DNA of 6,184 nt from Gemmatimonadota bacterium (GTDB lineage: Bacteria; Gemmatimonadota; Gemmatimonadetes; Longimicrobiales; Gaopeijiaceae), in the NCBI GenBank assembly GCA_018678395.1, contig JAHHMJ010000069.1:1-6184 (forward strand), written 5' to 3'. A model generated the notes under the pieces. It was not told the origin of the DNA. It searched no databases and was given only the letters and a program-made list of their open reading frames with translations. Below, piece by piece: positions 1 through 6,184 of this stretch. Every line of letters begins with the position of its first letter. The stretch's first letter is position 1. Both the position numbers and the translations under genes were made by a program.

Positions 1-2076
1 ATCTCGCGCGAGATGACGGCGTGGAAGACCGCTCAGGAGCGCATCCAGCGGATGGCCGAAGAGGCCGAGCGCGCCGCGCAGATGAAGAGCGCGTTCCTCG
101 CGAACATGCGCCACGAGATCCGTACGCCGATGAACGGCGTTCTGGGCATGTCCGAGCTGCTGCAGGACACGCCCCTCGAGGCCGAACAGCGGCAGTACGT
201 CGACGTCATCCGGTCGTCGGCCGAGAACCTGCTGCACATCCTGAACGACATCCTCGACTTCTCGAAGATCGAGGCGGGCCATCTCGAGCTGGACCACACC
301 CCATTCGACCTCCACCAGGAGATCGGGGATGCCGTCCGCGTCATGGCCATCCAGGCTTCGCGCAAGGGCAACGAGCTGATGGTCGACATCGGCTCGGATG
401 TGCCGCGCTGGACCGAGGGCGATCCCGGTCGCCTCCGCCAGATCATCACCAACCTGGTCAGCAATGCGGTCAAGTTCACCGAGGACGGCGAGGTGGAGGT
501 GCGCGTGCGGCGGATGGGCGACGGGACCGAGAACCCCGCGCACATCCGGGTCGAGGTGCGAGATACGGGCATCGGCATCGCCGAGGACAAGCAGACGCTG
601 ATCTTCCAGGAGTTCTCGCAGGCGGACACCTCGGTGTCACGACGCTACGGGGGTACCGGTCTCGGTCTCGCCATCAGCCGGCGCCTCGTGCGCCTGATGG
701 GAGGCGAGATGGAGCTCGAGTCCGCCGACGGAGAGGGGAGCACCTTCGCGTTCGACGTCCTCCTCGAACCCTGCACCGCCCCGGACGACGGGTGGACGAC
801 CACGGACGTGGGCCCGGTGGATCTGGCCGGCAGCCGGATTCTCGTCGTCGACGACAACGCCACCAATCGCCGGATCCTGCGCAGCGTCCTCACCGAAGCG
901 GGGGCGACCGTTCATCAGGCCGACAGCGGCGCGGCGGCCCTCTTCCGCCTCGACGAACTGGACAGCGCGGGTGAGCTCCCGGATCTGGTCATTCTGGACG
1001 TCCAGATGCCCGAGATGGACGGGCTCGAGGTCATCGAACGGCTGCGCACCCGCCCCGACTACGCGGCCTTCCAGTCGGTCCCGCTGCTCGTACTGACCTC
1101 CGTCAATCGGACCGACGACGCGCGACGGATCCGGGGACTGGGCGTCGAGGGCTACTTCCTGAAGCCCCTCCCCCGCCCCGACCTCCTGCGAGCCGTCGCG
1201 GCGATCCGCGCCGACATCTCGCTGCCGGATCCCGGCGCGCGACCTCGACCCTCGCTGTCGCTGGGCGCGCACCTGCGACATCACCGCATCCTCGTCGTCG
1301 AAGACAACCCCGTGAACCGACTCGTCGCTACGGCGACCCTGGAGAAGGCGGGGTACCGGGTCGAGGTGGCCACGAACGGCCACGAGGCTCTCGCAGCCGT
1401 CCGGGACCACGACTTCCAACTCGTGCTCATGGACATTCAGATGCCCGGGATGGACGGCATCGAGGCATCGAAACGCATCCGAGCGCTCGAGGCCGAGAAC
1501 GGCAACGGCGTACACCTCCCCGTCATCGCGCTCACCGCGCATGCGCTCGACGAGGAGCGGGAGCGGTGCCTCGCTGCCGGTATGGACGATTTCCTGGCCA
1601 AGCCCTTCCGGGCCGAGGACCTTCTCGGCATTCTGGAGCGGTGGACACGCCCTCGTCCTTCCGGAAACGGGGCCGGCCCCGATGGGTCCCCTGCGGCCAT
1701 GGCGTCCGGCGACGCTCGAGTCGAACCTTCCCCCGACGAGGACCCGCCCCTCGACCTGGATGCCTTCCGTGCGGTGCTCGAAGCTGCAGGAATCCCCGAA
1801 GTCTACGAGACGACCTTGAGCCTGTTCGAAGAGGACCTGCCCCGACGTCGCGCCGAGATCGAAGCGGCCCGGCAGGCGGGTGACGCGGTCGCGGTTGCCG
1901 AGGCGGCCCACGCCATCAGGTCCGCGGCGGGCAACGTGCGCGCGGACCGGCTCACCGCGCTGGTCAGCGATCTGGAGACGGCGGGACGCCGATCCGACCG
2001 AGCGCGGATCGACGAACTGTGGCCCGATGTGTCCGGCGAGCTCGAGCGGGTGGGTTCGTTCCTGCGGGGTCGTTGA
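1..2076 (+). CDS. Hybrid sensor histidine kinase (HisKA-HATPase-REC-REC-HPt), 5' partial
   Basis: Phosphorelay sensor kinase of the BarA/ArcB-like hybrid type; the substrate sensed and the output regulator are unknown. The frame is open from base 1, and the ATG at 13 falls inside the coiled linker before HisKA, so the true start and sensory domain lie upstream. Numbering from that ATG: the H-box is NMRHEIRTPMNG with phospho-acceptor His34; the HATPase has N-box Asn151, G1 motif DTGIGI (184-189), F-box IFQEFSQAD and G2 motif GGTGLGLA (213-220). Receiver 1 (about 275-395) has acidic pair Asp280/Asp281, phospho-Asp329 in ILDVQMPEMDG, Thr362 and Lys384. Receiver 2 (about 425-540) has phospho-Asp474 in LMDIQMPGMDG and Lys530. 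A Pro/Gly-rich linker leads to an HPt domain with His633 in AHAIRSAAGN. All catalytic and acceptor residues are present, so a full His-Asp-His-Asp relay is predicted. No membrane segment lies in the visible part. The TGA overlaps the likely recX start. Confidence 0.95.
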   Translation: MSREMTAWKTAQERIQRMAEEAERAAQMKSAFLANMRHEIRTPMNGVLGMSELLQDTPLEAEQRQYVDVIRSSAENLLHILNDILDFSKIEAGHLELDHTPFDLHQEIGDAVRVMAIQASRKGNELMVDIGSDVPRWTEGDPGRLRQIITNLVSNAVKFTEDGEVEVRVRRMGDGTENPAHIRVEVRDTGIGIAEDKQTLIFQEFSQADTSVSRRYGGTGLGLAISRRLVRLMGGEMELESADGEGSTFAFDVLLEPCTAPDDGWTTTDVGPVDLAGSRILVVDDNATNRRILRSVLTEAGATVHQADSGAAALFRLDELDSAGELPDLVILDVQMPEMDGLEVIERLRTRPDYAAFQSVPLLVLTSVNRTDDARRIRGLGVEGYFLKPLPRPDLLRAVAAIRADISLPDPGARPRPSLSLGAHLRHHRILVVEDNPVNRLVATATLEKAGYRVEVATNGHEALAAVRDHDFQLVLMDIQMPGMDGIEASKRIRALEAENGNGVHLPVIALTAHALDEERERCLAAGMDDFLAKPFRAEDLLGILERWTRPRPSGNGAGPDGSPAAMASGDARVEPSPDEDPPLDLDAFRAVLEAAGIPEVYETTLSLFEEDLPRRRAEIEAARQAGDAVAVAEAAHAIRSAAGNVRADRLTALVSDLETAGRRSDRARIDELWPDVSGELERVGSFLRGR

Positions 2077-2792
2077 ACGAGCCCGTCCCCCCACCTGGAC
2101 CCTCACCCCGGGTCACCAGACTGCGCCCCCGTCGCGGCGACCGCGTGGCCGTGGTGCTGGACGACGGCCGCGAACTCGTGGTGTCGGCGCGGCTGACCGT
2201 GGAGTTCGGCCTGCGCACGGGCGATCCGCTCGATCCGCGGGACGAGGCGCGGCTCGTCGAGGCCGACGCCGCCGTCCGGGCCCGCGAAGCGGCGCTTTCG
2301 CTTCTGTCCTTTCGACCGAGGTCACGGCGCGAACTGGCCGATCGTCTGCGTCGGAAGGGCTTCGAGGCCCGCATCGTCGATGCGACGCTCGAAGACCTGT
2401 CCGAGAGGGGCTGGGTCGACGACGCCGCCTTCGCCCGAGCTGTGGTGCGGGACCGGCTGCGCCTGAGGCCTCGCGGTCCCGGACGGATGGCGCAGGAACT
2501 CCGGCACCTCGGAGTCGGCGATCGGGACGCGCGCGAAGCCGTCGAGCAGGTCTTCGAAGAAGAAGAGGTGTCCGTGCCCGCGCTGGCCCTCGACCTGGCG
2601 CGCGGTTGGCTTCGACGCCAGTCGCCGGCGGTAGGAGCGGCTCTGATGGCCGACGAGTTCACACCCGAGCGTGAGAAGGCCCGGCGGCGTCTCCATGCTT
2701 TCCTCGCGCGTCGCGGGTTCGGCGGCGGCGCCGCGCGCAGCGCGCTGGAGGGGCTTCTGGCGGACCCACCTCCCTCCCGAGGTCGTTCCTAG
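2073..2792 (+). CDS. recX: Regulatory protein RecX
   Basis: RecX proteins bind RecA filaments in the cytoplasm and limit their extension and activity. The product is about 239 residues and has the family's layout. A short beta-rich N-terminus (VTRLRPRRGDRVAVVLDDGRE) precedes three helical repeats. Repeat 1 begins at about residue 74 (ALSLLSFRPRSRRELADRL). Repeat 2 contains the signature LSERGWVDDAAFARAVVRDR and is followed by GPGRMAQELRHLGV. Repeat 3 contains REKARRRLHAFLARRGF. An acidic run (EEEE) separates repeats 2 and 3. The start is uncertain. TTG at 2073 overlaps the kinase stop (TTGA) and has GGGG three bases upstream, which is rather close. GTG at 2019 in the same frame would add 18 residues of arginine-rich sequence read through the kinase 3' end. 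GTG at 2142 would cut into the conserved N-terminal strand and is unlikely. recX usually sits beside recA; here the upstream neighbour is a kinase and the downstream one is dnaE2. Identity is confident, start moderate. Confidence 0.9.
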   Translation: MNEPVPPPGPSPRVTRLRPRRGDRVAVVLDDGRELVVSARLTVEFGLRTGDPLDPRDEARLVEADAAVRAREAALSLLSFRPRSRRELADRLRRKGFEARIVDATLEDLSERGWVDDAAFARAVVRDRLRLRPRGPGRMAQELRHLGVGDRDAREAVEQVFEEEEVSVPALALDLARGWLRRQSPAVGAALMADEFTPEREKARRRLHAFLARRGFGGGAARSALEGLLADPPPSRGRS

Positions 2793-2808
2793 CGCACGAA
2801 ACGGGGAG

Positions 2809-2837
2809 TTCAACAAGTCCGATCTTCGGTTTATATT
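2809..2837 (+). promoter_or_regulatory. Candidate sigma70-type promoter for dnaE2
   Basis: The -10-like hexamer TATATT (2832-2837, five of six matches to TATAAT) lies 17 bases after a weak -35-like hexamer TTCAAC (2809-2814, three of six matches to TTGACA). Transcription would start near 2844 and give a leader of about 36 bases. The -10 element lies inside the left arm of the 42-bp palindrome, so a protein bound there would block RNA polymerase. The weak -35 and the unknown sigma preference of the host keep confidence low. Confidence 0.35.
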
Positions 2838-2866
2838 CGGTATCCAGATACCGAACACAAACCGAA
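2825..2866. promoter_or_regulatory. 42-bp nested palindrome, probable operator of dnaE2
   Basis: The inner element is a perfect inverted repeat, TTCGGTATC (2836-2844), spacer CA, GATACCGAA (2847-2855). It is flanked by a second perfect inverted repeat, TTCGGTTT (2825-2832) and AAACCGAA (2859-2866). Three-base spacers separate the two (ATA on the left, CAC on the right). The whole is symmetric about 2845/2846, and 36 of its 42 bases sit in perfect arms plus one extra T-A pair in the spacers. It therefore holds four copies of a TTCGGTWT half-site, two per strand, with same-strand copies 11 bases apart. GC is 17 of 42, well below the flanking genes. No T-tract follows, which argues against a terminator. 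Its position over the candidate -10 and ahead of a translesion polymerase gene suggests a repressor operator, perhaps LexA. I do not recognise the sequence as a known LexA box. Confidence 0.7.
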
Positions 2867-2868
2867 AC

Positions 2869-2873
2869 AGGAG
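2869..2873 (+). promoter_or_regulatory. Ribosome binding site deciding the dnaE2 start
   Basis: AGGAG sits six bases before the GTG at 2880, which is ideal spacing. No ATG, GTG, TTG or CTG occurs in this frame between the recX stop (2790-2792) and 2880. The GTG is therefore the first usable start and is well supported. Confidence 0.85.
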
Positions 2874-2879
2874 CGAGCC

Positions 2880-5800
2880 GTGCCGTCGCCGGGATACGTG
2901 GAGCTGCATTGCCACTCGGGATTCTCGTTCCTGGACGGGGCGTCCCACCCGGAAGAGCTCGTCCAACGGGCGCTCGAGCTCGGCTACCCGGCGCTGGCCC
3001 TCACCGATCACGACGGCCTGCACGGCGCGATGGAGTTCGCCCAGGCTGCGACCCTGCACGGCCTGCAGCCCATCACCGGGGTCGAACTCACCCTGAGCGA
3101 GGTGGTCCCCGGCCTGGACCTGGACACCGAGCCCGCATGGCCCGCCCGCGGTCATCACGTCACGCTCCTCGCCGAGACGCCCCGCGGCTACGCCAACCTC
3201 TCGCGACTCGTGACCCGGACCCGCCTCGAGAGCCCGCGGGACTGCCCCTCCCTTCCCCTGCATCACCTCCTGGACGACCCCGAACGCCTCGAGGGGATCG
3301 TCTGCCTGACGGGATGCCGGCGCAGTCCGATCTGGGCCGCCCTGCAGTCGAGTCAGGCCGACGGCGAAACGATGCTCCACCGCTTCCGGCAAGCCTTCGA
3401 ACCCGGGCGGCTCTTCGTCGAGCTTCAGGACACCCACGCTCGAGGTGACACCGAACGAGGCCGCCGGATGGGTGCGCTCGCCGACCGGGTGGGGCTCCCG
3501 GTCGTGGCCACCAACGACGTGCACATCCACCGACCGGAGCGGCACCGCCTTCAGGACGTCCTGGTCGCCATCCGTCACCGAACCACCCTCGACGGTAGCC
3601 ACGCGCTGCGGCGCCCCAATCCCTGCCACGCCCTCGCCTCGGCCGCCGAGATGGCCATCCGCTTCCACAGCCGGCTCGACGCACTCACCAACACCCTCGT
3701 CCTCGCCGACCGCTGTCGGGCCTTCGACCTGACTCGCAACCTCGGCTACGCCTTCCCCGACTTCGAAGGCAGCCAGCGGGGCGGCGCTCTCGAAACCCTG
3801 GCGGCCGTCTGTCTCGCGGAGCTGTCGAAGCGCTATGAACCGGGGTCCTCCCTGGAGCAGGCCGCCGAAGACCGCTTGCACCAGGAGCTGAAGCTCGTCG
3901 ATCTGCACGGTCTGGCCGGCTTCTTCCTGGTCTACCGCGACATCATGAACCTGGCGCGCGAGGTGGCGCTGGAGGTTCGCGGGGAGGCGCCACGCGCTCG
4001 TTCGGGGCTGCCTCCCGGCCGCGGCCGGGGATCGTCCGTCTCGTCGATCATCTGCTACCTGATCGGCCTCTCCCACGTCGACCCGGTGCAGGCCGATCTC
4101 TTCCTCGGGCGCTTCCTCAACGAGGCGCTGCGAACCGTTCCCGACATCGACCTCGACTTCCCGCGCGACATCCGCGAAGAGCTGATCCTGCGCATCTACG
4201 ACCGCTACGGCACCGAGCACGCCGGCCTGGTCTGCACCTTCCCCACCTACCGGCTCCGCTCGGCCGTGCGCGAAATCGGCAAGGCACTCGACCTGCCCTT
4301 CGGCGACCTGGAGAAGCTCGCCAAGCTCGCCGAGAGCCGTTCCGCCACGGGGCTGAAGGCCGAACTGGAGCGCCTGCCCGAGTTCCGCGAGAAGGCCTCG
4401 GCCCCGCTCTGGCAGGCGCTCGGCGCTCTCGCCGAGGAAGTCGCCGGCCTCCCGCGACACGTCTCGCAGCACGTCGGGGGCATGATCATCTCGTCCCGTC
4501 CTCTGGTCGAGATCGTCCCGCTCGAGCCGGCGGCCATGGAGGGGCGGATCCTCTGCCAGTGGGACAAGGACTCCTGCGACGACGCCGGGTTCATCAAGAT
4601 CGACTTCCTCGCCCTCGGGATGCTCTCGCTCGTCGAAGACGCCGTCGACCTGATCGCACACCGGGAGGGCCTGCCCCCCGACCTGTCGCGCATCGACTAC
4701 CGCGACCAAGCCGTTTTCGACCGCATCTGCGCCGGGGACACGGTCGGCCTCTTCCAGGTCGAGAGCCGCGCGCAGATCCAGATGATCCGCCGCGTGCGAC
4801 CACGAACGCTCGAAGACCTCGCGGTCCAGGTGGCGATCGTGCGGCCCGGCCCGATCGTCGGAGGAGCGGTGAATCCCTACGTCCGGCGCCGAGAGATGCT
4901 CCTGGACGACCCGGACTTCATCGTGCCCTACGACCACCCCCTCCTCGAGGAGGCGCTCGGCGAGACGCTCGGGGTGATCATCTTCCAGGACCAGGTGCTC
5001 AAGGTCTGCCAGGCGTTGGCGGGATTCAGCGACGGACAGGCCGAGGAGCTGCGCCGCGCGATGAGCCGGAAGCGATCGCTGGAGGCCATGCGGTCCCACT
5101 GGGAGGCGTTTCGCGACGGGGCCGCCGAACGCGGCGTGGACGAGATGACCGCGCGCAAGGTCTTCAAGCAGGTGTCGGCGTTCAGCGAATTCGGTTTCCC
5201 CAAGTCGCACGCCGCCGCCTTCGGGCTCCTGGCGTACCAGTCGGCGTGGCTCCGGCACTACCACCCCGTCGAGTACTACGTCGCCCTCTTCAACAATCAG
5301 CCGATGGGCTTCTACTCGCTCGACGCGCTGGGGCGCGATGCGAGACGCAACGGCCTCCGGATCCTGCTGCCCGACGTCAATCGCAGCCGCGTCGAGTGCA
5401 CGGCTGAGGGTGACGACCTCAGGGTGGGGCTCGGATTCGTGCGCGGGCTCGGCACGGAGATGGCGGAGCGCATCGTCACCGAACGGGAGCGACGCGGGCC
5501 CTTCCCCTCGCTCCTCGACTTCCTGCGGCGGACCCCCGCCCTCCTCAAGCGTCCGGCGATCGAGAACCTGGTCTGGGTCGGGGCCTTCGACGGGGTCGGC
5601 CTGACGCGACGCGAACTGCTCTGGCACGTCGGTCTCTGGCTGGGCCCCGAGTCCGACGCCCGCCGGACCGGGGGGCGGGACGACCATCCCCAGCAGGAGC
5701 TTCCCCTCGACGATCCCTACGCCGACCTCCGCTTCGGAGGCCTCGACGACGCCGACCGCCTCGTGGCCGAGTATCGCATGCTTCGCTTCTCCACACGCCT

Positions 5801-6184
5801 GCACCCGCTCTCGCTCCTGCAGGACCAGCTGCCCCCCGACACCGTCGGCTCCGACCGATTCCCGGACATCCCCGACCGCAGCATGGTCCGGGTGGCGGGG
5901 CTGGTGACCGCTCGGCAAAGACCTTCCACCGCAAAGGGCTATGTATTTGTCCTGATGGAAGATGAGCATGGTGCTATCAACGTGATTCTCAAGCCCGATA
6001 TCTACGAGGAATTTCGCTCCGACGTCCGCCTGGAGCCCTTCCTCGTGGTTCGGGGAAGATTGCAGAAGGACGGCGCGACCATGAACGTGATCGCTACGGA
6101 GGTCCGCGCTCTGCGGGCCGGGTCCCACTCCGGCCTCGACGACCCCGAGCTCCAGCCCGCCCTTCCCGAGACGCTCGAGTACTG
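2880..6184 (+). CDS. dnaE2: Error-prone DNA polymerase DnaE2 (Pol III alpha-like), 3' end at or just past the window edge
   Basis: C-family DNA polymerase for translesion or damage-induced synthesis, acting in the cytoplasm with the sliding clamp. The N-terminus reads YVELHCHSGFSFLDGASHPE, diagnostic of DnaE2/ImuC rather than replicative DnaE. The PHP domain (about 1-225) carries putative metal ligands His10, His12, Asp19, His44, Glu69, His92 or His93, Cys142, Asp213 and His215. The palm has GRGRGSS (380-386), PDIDLDF with catalytic Asp422 and Asp424, and the third aspartate Asp575 in IKIDFLALG. HVSQHVGGM (527-535) and FPKSHAAAFG (from 773) are family motifs. A helix-hairpin-helix follows (GLGFVRGLG, 850-858), then a linker with QQELPL (938-943), then an OB fold (about 1003-1080, with TAKGYVFVLMEDEHGAINVI). 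The 1101 visible codons already match or slightly exceed the usual 1020-1100 residues. The frame ends ...PETLEY followed by TG, so TGA is likely one base beyond the edge. No imuA or imuB is visible. GTG start with a strong ribosome binding site. Confidence 0.95.
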   Translation, partial: MPSPGYVELHCHSGFSFLDGASHPEELVQRALELGYPALALTDHDGLHGAMEFAQAATLHGLQPITGVELTLSEVVPGLDLDTEPAWPARGHHVTLLAETPRGYANLSRLVTRTRLESPRDCPSLPLHHLLDDPERLEGIVCLTGCRRSPIWAALQSSQADGETMLHRFRQAFEPGRLFVELQDTHARGDTERGRRMGALADRVGLPVVATNDVHIHRPERHRLQDVLVAIRHRTTLDGSHALRRPNPCHALASAAEMAIRFHSRLDALTNTLVLADRCRAFDLTRNLGYAFPDFEGSQRGGALETLAAVCLAELSKRYEPGSSLEQAAEDRLHQELKLVDLHGLAGFFLVYRDIMNLAREVALEVRGEAPRARSGLPPGRGRGSSVSSIICYLIGLSHVDPVQADLFLGRFLNEALRTVPDIDLDFPRDIREELILRIYDRYGTEHAGLVCTFPTYRLRSAVREIGKALDLPFGDLEKLAKLAESRSATGLKAELERLPEFREKASAPLWQALGALAEEVAGLPRHVSQHVGGMIISSRPLVEIVPLEPAAMEGRILCQWDKDSCDDAGFIKIDFLALGMLSLVEDAVDLIAHREGLPPDLSRIDYRDQAVFDRICAGDTVGLFQVESRAQIQMIRRVRPRTLEDLAVQVAIVRPGPIVGGAVNPYVRRREMLLDDPDFIVPYDHPLLEEALGETLGVIIFQDQVLKVCQALAGFSDGQAEELRRAMSRKRSLEAMRSHWEAFRDGAAERGVDEMTARKVFKQVSAFSEFGFPKSHAAAFGLLAYQSAWLRHYHPVEYYVALFNNQPMGFYSLDALGRDARRNGLRILLPDVNRSRVECTAEGDDLRVGLGFVRGLGTEMAERIVTERERRGPFPSLLDFLRRTPALLKRPAIENLVWVGAFDGVGLTRRELLWHVGLWLGPESDARRTGGRDDHPQQELPLDDPYADLRFGGLDDADRLVAEYRMLRFSTRLHPLSLLQDQLPPDTVGSDRFPDIPDRSMVRVAGLVTARQRPSTAKGYVFVLMEDEHGAINVILKPDIYEEFRSDVRLEPFLVVRGRLQKDGATMNVIATEVRALRAGSHSGLDDPELQPALPETLEY
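5941..6000 (+). other. Local AT-rich segment inside the dnaE2 OB-fold coding region
   Basis: GC is 26 of 60 bases here, far below the rest of the gene. The codons also shift: TAT, GTA, TTT, GGT, GCT and ATT appear together, whereas neighbouring codons almost always end in G or C. The encoded residues (from KGYVFVLMEDEHG) are conserved OB-fold sequence, so the frame is intact and no insertion is evident. It may reflect recombination with a divergent allele, local selection on codons or RNA structure, or chance. Confidence 0.5.

Noticed and set aside
112..114. Arg instead of the usual Ser before the kinase phospho-acceptor His34 (NMRHEIRTP).
   Set aside because: The rest of the H-box and all ATP-binding motifs are intact; variation at this position is tolerated and does not indicate a dead kinase.
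637..2106. Open frame on the - strand of about 489 residues opposite the kinase.
   Set aside because: It mirrors the kinase codons, has no recognisable domain, and the sense strand encodes intact HATPase, REC and HPt motifs.
1880..2674. Open + frame of about 264 residues overlapping the kinase end and recX.
   Set aside because: Arginine- and proline-rich out-of-frame product with no family resemblance; the overlapping recX frame is well supported.
2805..2820. Weak inverted repeat GGAGTT ... AAGTCC next to the main palindrome.
   Set aside because: Only five of six arm pairs match over a short arm, which is within chance; the sequence is not related to the TTCGGTWT half-sites.
2825..2866. Reading the palindrome as a rho-independent terminator of recX.
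   Set aside because: No T-tract follows on either side, the stem is AT-rich and interrupted by mismatched spacers, and a ribosome binding site follows within three bases.
2790..2880. recX and dnaE2 lie in the same frame with only the recX TAG between them, suggesting read-through or a fusion.
   Set aside because: The gap contains a palindrome, a promoter-like element and a strong ribosome binding site for the GTG, so separate translation is the simpler reading. There is no read-through signal that I can identify.
2322..6128. Very long open frame on the - strand, about 1268 residues, opposite dnaE2.
   Set aside because: It lies antisense to a clearly recognisable polymerase. Its translation is low in complexity (runs of V, E, G, D, H) with no recognisable domain, and it crosses the promoter gap and the 3' half of recX. 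Long antisense frames are expected in high-GC genes.

Overview
The window is high-GC, densely coding bacterial DNA with all three genes on the + strand. It reads as chromosomal sequence from an environmental, high-GC lineage. The gene order and the style of the polymerase would fit Gemmatimonadota, Acidobacteriota or a similar phylum, but this is a low-confidence guess because the window holds no rRNA or other marker.

Layout. (1) Positions 1-2076 hold the 3' part of a hybrid sensor histidine kinase: HisKA, HATPase, two receiver domains and a C-terminal HPt domain. Its sensory N-terminus lies upstream of the window. (2) Positions 2073-2792 hold recX, which probably starts at a TTG overlapping the kinase stop codon. 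(3) Positions 2793-2879 form the only real intergenic gap. It is 87 bases long and AT-richer than its surroundings. It carries a striking 42-bp nested palindrome (2825-2866), a plausible -10 element inside it, and a good ribosome binding site. (4) Positions 2880-6184 hold a DnaE2-type (error-prone) DNA polymerase III alpha subunit. It is 1101 codons long and still open at the window edge, and the last two bases (TG) may be the start of a TGA stop.

How the parts fit. RecX controls RecA filaments and DnaE2 carries out translesion synthesis, so the recX-dnaE2 pair looks like a DNA-damage-response locus. The palindrome overlaps the only promoter-like sequence in front of dnaE2. It is therefore the best candidate for the operator of a damage-responsive repressor, either a LexA with an unusual box or a different regulator. 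It matches none of the LexA boxes I remember. The kinase is translationally linked to recX but has no obvious functional tie to it.

The very long open frame on the - strand opposite dnaE2 (about 2322-6128) is an antisense shadow of high-GC codon usage and not a gene.
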